DNA of 16,637 bases, from NCBI GenBank assembly GCA_022709445.1, contig JAKLIU010000014.1, positions 1 to 16,637 on the forward strand, given 5' to 3'. Position numbers and translations under genes: made by a program. Below are positions 13,735 through 16,637 of this stretch, one piece after another. The notes beneath the pieces were generated by a model. It did not search any database. It was given only the letters and a program-made list of their open reading frames with translations, and was not told the origin of the DNA. Position 1 is the stretch's first letter, and every line of letters starts with the position of its first letter. Source of the stretch: Spirochaetota bacterium. Lineage in GTDB: Bacteria > Spirochaetota > Spirochaetia > Treponematales > UBA12059.

Positions 13735-14262
13735 CTAGGGCTTCACGTAGGTGATCTTGCCTTCCGCGGCCTCTTCCGCTCGCGCCAGCACGAACAGCAG
13801 GTCCGACAGGCGGTTCAGGTAGCGCCTGACCGGCCCGGGCACGTCGGCGTCCCGCGCGAGCGTCACCACCCGCCGTTCCGCGCGCCGGCAGACGGTGCGG
13901 GCCACGTCCAGCCTGGCCGACGAGGGAATCGCCCCCGGCACCACGAAGCCGGTGAGGCCCAGCTCCGCCTCGTAGCGTTCAACCAGGGTTCCGAGGCGGT
14001 CCACGTCGGCTTCCAGTATGGGTTCCACGTAGCTGCCGGTCCGGGTGGCCAGGTTCCCGGCCAGCCGGTACAGGTCGCGCTGGACATCCTCCACGGCCCG
14101 CCTGCAGTCGGCTCGCCCCAGCGCGTGCTTGGCGTCGCCCAGCACGGCGTCCAGCTCGTCGACCGTCCCGTACGCCTCGACGCGCAGGTCGTCCTTGCGC
14201 ACGCGCTCGCCCGACCACAGGTCCGTCAGCCCCTCGTCCCCGGTCTTGGTCACTATGCCCAT
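13735..14262 (-). CDS. pduO: PduO-type cob(I)alamin adenosyltransferase
   Basis: Transfers the adenosyl group of ATP to cob(I)alamin, making adenosylcobalamin for B12-dependent enzymes or salvage. The 175-residue protein has the PduO-family landmarks: VTKTGDEGLTDL (4-15, ATP-binding loop), YGTVDELDAVLG (31-42), FVVPGAIPSSARLDVART (105-122), RRAERR (125-130) and YLNRLSDLLFVLAR (147-160). ATG 14262 is preferred over the upstream in-frame start because GGAGGG lies just before it and the family begins here. It converges on fliG with a 20-base gap and no terminator seen. No B12 biosynthesis or B12-dependent enzyme gene is in the window. The symbol denotes the ATR family; no propanediol operon is implied. 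Confidence 0.95.
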   Translation of the reverse strand: MGIVTKTGDEGLTDLWSGERVRKDDLRVEAYGTVDELDAVLGDAKHALGRADCRRAVEDVQRDLYRLAGNLATRTGSYVEPILEADVDRLGTLVERYEAELGLTGFVVPGAIPSSARLDVARTVCRRAERRVVTLARDADVPGPVRRYLNRLSDLLFVLARAEEAAEGKITYVKP

Positions 14263-14281
14263 GGTGCCCTCCGATGCCCCG

Positions 14282-14287
14282 ACGATA
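14282..14287 (-). promoter_or_regulatory. possible -10 element (TATCGT) of the adenosyltransferase gene
   Basis: On the minus strand TATCGT ends 19 bases before ATG 14262, leaving room for the GGAGGG ribosome-binding site. It is the same hexamer as the candidate -10 before 11262. No clear -35 is present, so this is weak. Confidence 0.3.
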
Positions 14288-14333
14288 GCACGGGGCGCCG
14301 GGCGCATTCCAGCTCCCGGGTCGGAGCATTCCC

Positions 14334-14361
14334 TTGATTTATGCCGACTTTGCTGTAAAAT
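14334..14361 (+). promoter_or_regulatory. sigma70-like promoter of the 65-residue protein/GGDEF transcript
   Basis: TTGATT (14334-14339) and TAAAAT (14356-14361) are spaced by 16 bases in a locally AT-rich patch. This is the best -10/-35 pair in the window. Transcription would start near 14368, giving a leader of about 29 bases with a GGGAGGG ribosome-binding site. Confidence 0.7.
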
Positions 14362-14396
14362 AGGCCGAGGCGCGCGCCGGCCGGGGAGGGACAGCG

Positions 14397-14594
14397 ATGG
14401 ACGAGAAAGGCTACGTGATACTGCGCCAGCTGATCAGCGACGTGGAGGGCGCGCCCTACCCCAATTCCATCAACAACGAGCTGTACACCATCTGGTACGA
14501 GCACGTGCAGGTAGCCGCCCATGCGGCCCTGGAATTCCTGAGCAGCTACGACCCGGACTATCGGATAGACGATGCAGCGGGCCTCGAACTCTAG
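14397..14594 (+). CDS. Small protein of unknown function (65 residues)
   Basis: I do not recognise this protein. It is acidic, has no signal peptide or membrane segment, and is rich in aromatic residues in the centre (LYTIWYEHV, 29-37). It looks mostly helical between about 27 and 49, with a Pro-Tyr-Pro turn before (20-22). GGGAGGG six bases before the ATG and a good promoter argue that it is a real gene. It is followed 30 bases later by the TPR-GAF-GGDEF gene on the same strand, with no promoter or terminator between, so the two are probably co-transcribed. A role as a small partner or regulator of that cyclase is possible from position only. Confidence 0.75.
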   Translation: MDEKGYVILRQLISDVEGAPYPNSINNELYTIWYEHVQVAAHAALEFLSSYDPDYRIDDAAGLEL

Positions 14595-14624
14595 GGCCGG
14601 GCCCGGCGCCGGGGAGGCTGCCGG

Positions 14625-16637
14625 ATGAGCGACGCCAATGGCGACGGCGGCTTCAGGGCGGCGATAGACGGGCGCAATGACCGCGTCTGGCTGGAAGCCC
14701 TCCACCGGCCCGCGGAAGCCCTGGATGAGGCCGGACGCATCCTCCGGGAAGCCGCCGCCGCCGGGTACGCCAAGGGGCAAGCCCAGGCACTGCTCAACCT
14801 GGGATGGTGCCGCTACTACCTCTCGGACATGCCGGAGGCCTACGCCGCCTTCCAGGAGGCCCACGCGGCCTTCAATGAAATCGCCGATCCCGAGGGCATC
14901 TGCAAATCCCTCAACGCCATCGGCGTCTACTTCAATGAAATTTCCCGCCTGGACAAGGCCGTGGACTACTACAGCCAGAGCCTGGAGGCAGCGAGGAAAT
15001 TCGGGCTCCGCCAGCGCGAGCTGGCGGCCATGAGCAACATGGGCGAACTCTGCCTGAACCTGGGGAACCCCAAGGACGCCCTGGACTACCTGATCAAGGC
15101 CTACGAGCTCCTGCCGGAGGAAGAGCAGCCCGAACTGGCGGCGAACATCCTGCTCAACACGGGCAAGGCCTTCCTGGAACTGGGGAACTTCGTGCTGGCC
15201 GCGGAATTCTGCACCAAGGCCTACGAGACGGCCATGCTCGCCGACGAACCGGTGGTCGCGGCGGAATGCATGGAGTCGATCGGGCGCATATCGCTGCAGG
15301 AAGGCAAGCTGGCCGAGGCCGATGAGCGACTCGCGCAGGCGCTGTCCCTGGCCGCGGGCACCGGCAGCCCCCGCCTCAGGGCCCAGATCCTCATCACCCG
15401 GGGATCGCTCCTCCTCGAGCAGGGCAGGCCCGCGGAGGCACTGGGCTTCCTGGAGGAGGCGGCCGGACTCTGCGAGGGCATGAGGGCCAAGGGCAACCTG
15501 TACAAGGCCTACGAGCGGCTGTCCGCGGCGCACGAGGGTCTGGGCGACAAAGCCAAGGCTCTCGAGTACTTCCGGAAGTACGCGGGGCTGCGGGAGGAAG
15601 TCCAGAGCGAGGACAGCGCCCAGAAGATACGCAGCATACAGGTGCAGGCGGAGGTCGAAAAGGCGCAGCAGGAGGCGGAGATCTACCGCCTGCGCAACAT
15701 CGAGCTCAAGCAGAAGACCCAGGAGCTGGAGGACATCAACCGCCAGGTGGTCTCCATCTCCGAGATCGGCAAGCGCGTCACGGCCAGCCTGGACTACGGC
15801 ACCGTGGTTCGCACCCTCCACGAGAGCCTCAAGCCCCTGATCGACATGGGCATGTTCGGTATCGCTATCCACGACCCGGCGGACGACGAGCTGGTGTACC
15901 GGAGCTACTACGAGGAGGACGAGCCCAAGTCCGACTGGCGGATAGACGCCGGCTCCGATTCCAGCTTCGCCGCCTGGTCCTTCAGGAACCGCACGCCGGT
16001 GCTGATCGCCGACAAGTTCGAGGAGTACGGGCGCTACCTGGCCCGACTGCCCAGGAGCCACGGCAAGCAGAGCAAGTCGGTGGTGTGCCTGCCACTGTCG
16101 GTGGAGGACCGGGTGCTGGGCGTGCTCACCGTGCAGAGCTACCGGGCCGGCGCGTACTCCCCCTCGGACCTGCGCCTCTTACAGACGCTCGCCCCGTACG
16201 TGGCCATAGCCGTGGACAACGCGCGGGTGCACGACCGCCTCGAGGAGCTGAACCGGGCCCTGTCGGAGGAAAAGCGCCGCCTGGAGCGGGCCACCATGCG
16301 CATCAGCCACCTGGCCAACCACGATTCGCTGACCGGCCTGCCCAACCGGCGCCTGCTCTTCGAGCTCATGGGCAAGGCCATCGAGTCCGCCAGGCGGACC
16401 GGCGACCGCATGGGCATCATCTTCATCGACCTGGACGACTTCAAGCCCGTGAACGACCGCTACGGCCACGCGGCCGGGGACGCGGCCCTGGTGGCCATGG
16501 CCGAACGGCTGACCGGCATGCTCCGGGCATCCGACATAGTCGCGCGGATGGGCGGGGACGAGTTCGTGGCGGTGATCACCTCCGCCCGCGACCGCGAGGG
16601 GGTGCAGATGGTAGCCGGGAAGCTCCTGGAAGAGTGC
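14625..16637 (+). CDS. TPR-GAF diguanylate cyclase (3' end missing)
   Basis: A predicted cytoplasmic c-di-GMP synthase with sensory modules; 671 residues are visible and the frame is open at the right edge. In order: tetratricopeptide repeats (about 53-320, roughly seven units such as SLNAIGVYFNEISRLDKAVD), a coiled coil (about 330-375), a GAF domain (about 388-533), a short helical linker and a GGDEF domain from about 563 (HDSLTGLPNRR, 566-576; FIDLDDFKPVND, 600-611). The catalytic motif GGDEF (643-647) is intact, and RASD (634-637), five residues before it, fits the RxxD inhibitory site that binds product c-di-GMP. Both suggest an active, feedback-inhibited enzyme. The start ATG 14625 has GGGAGG seven bases upstream. 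No transmembrane segment is seen. A downstream EAL domain cannot be excluded because the end is missing. Confidence 0.94.
   Translation, partial: MSDANGDGGFRAAIDGRNDRVWLEALHRPAEALDEAGRILREAAAAGYAKGQAQALLNLGWCRYYLSDMPEAYAAFQEAHAAFNEIADPEGICKSLNAIGVYFNEISRLDKAVDYYSQSLEAARKFGLRQRELAAMSNMGELCLNLGNPKDALDYLIKAYELLPEEEQPELAANILLNTGKAFLELGNFVLAAEFCTKAYETAMLADEPVVAAECMESIGRISLQEGKLAEADERLAQALSLAAGTGSPRLRAQILITRGSLLLEQGRPAEALGFLEEAAGLCEGMRAKGNLYKAYERLSAAHEGLGDKAKALEYFRKYAGLREEVQSEDSAQKIRSIQVQAEVEKAQQEAEIYRLRNIELKQKTQELEDINRQVVSISEIGKRVTASLDYGTVVRTLHESLKPLIDMGMFGIAIHDPADDELVYRSYYEEDEPKSDWRIDAGSDSSFAAWSFRNRTPVLIADKFEEYGRYLARLPRSHGKQSKSVVCLPLSVEDRVLGVLTVQSYRAGAYSPSDLRLLQTLAPYVAIAVDNARVHDRLEELNRALSEEKRRLERATMRISHLANHDSLTGLPNRRLLFELMGKAIESARRTGDRMGIIFIDLDDFKPVNDRYGHAAGDAALVAMAERLTGMLRASDIVARMGGDEFVAVITSARDREGVQMVAGKLLEEC

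Noticed and set aside
14253..16061. A 602-codon minus-strand open frame opposite the TPR-GAF-GGDEF gene
   Set aside because: It mirrors a well-supported coding frame and has no motif of its own; an antisense artefact of high GC content.
1..16637. CRISPR arrays, tRNA or rRNA genes, insertion sequences, prophage or defence genes
   Set aside because: I looked for regularly spaced repeats, tRNA-like cloverleaf patterns, transposase or integrase motifs and terminal inverted repeats with target duplications, and found none.

Overview
This window is a chromosomal stretch of a high-GC bacterium, most likely a spirochaete. The case for this is indirect. A divergent FliG with a long disordered N-terminus resembles the second FliG (FliG1) of spirochaetes and sits alone, away from any flagellar operon. 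It lies beside Cache-HAMP-SpoIIE phosphatase/TPR and TPR-GAF-GGDEF signalling proteins, a zinc-dependent phospholipase C-like protein, and a small lipoprotein with a loose lipobox, a mix common in Treponema/Spirochaeta-type genomes. I cannot name genus or species. There are thirteen genes, densely packed, with no gene-free stretch over 300 bases and no rRNA, tRNA, CRISPR array, insertion sequence or phage gene that I can see.

Layout. The left edge holds most of a PLP aminotransferase on the minus strand (3' end cut off). It is divergent from a membrane sensor phosphatase (1225-3495), which is followed on the plus strand by a lipoprotein with an AT-rich patch (3560-3967) and a 60-residue DUF1508 protein (4056-4238). 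A bidirectional terminator (4263-4293) separates these from a minus-strand run of five genes read from 11162 down to 4315: htrA, a MocR-type regulator, uvrB, a double GNAT acetyltransferase and uxuA. The last three are closely spaced and end at the shared terminator. Divergent from htrA, a phospholipase C-like gene (11262-12341) and the fliG-like gene (12353-13714) run on the plus strand. A PduO-type cobalamin adenosyltransferase converges on fliG from the minus strand. The right edge carries a 65-residue unknown protein gene followed 30 bases later by a large TPR-GAF-diguanylate cyclase gene that runs out of the window.

How the genes work together. Most are independent housekeeping or accessory functions: DNA repair, envelope protein quality control, sugar-acid catabolism and cofactor assembly. 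The unifying theme at both ends is signal transduction: a periplasmic-sensing PP2C phosphatase and a cytoplasmic TPR/GAF cyclic-di-GMP synthase with its small upstream neighbour. A recurring regulatory feature is a sigma70-like -10 element so close to the start codon that the mRNA would be leaderless or nearly so. I see no clear multi-gene novel defence or metabolic system. The best candidates for something undescribed are the 65-residue protein paired with the GGDEF gene and the compositionally odd lipoprotein.
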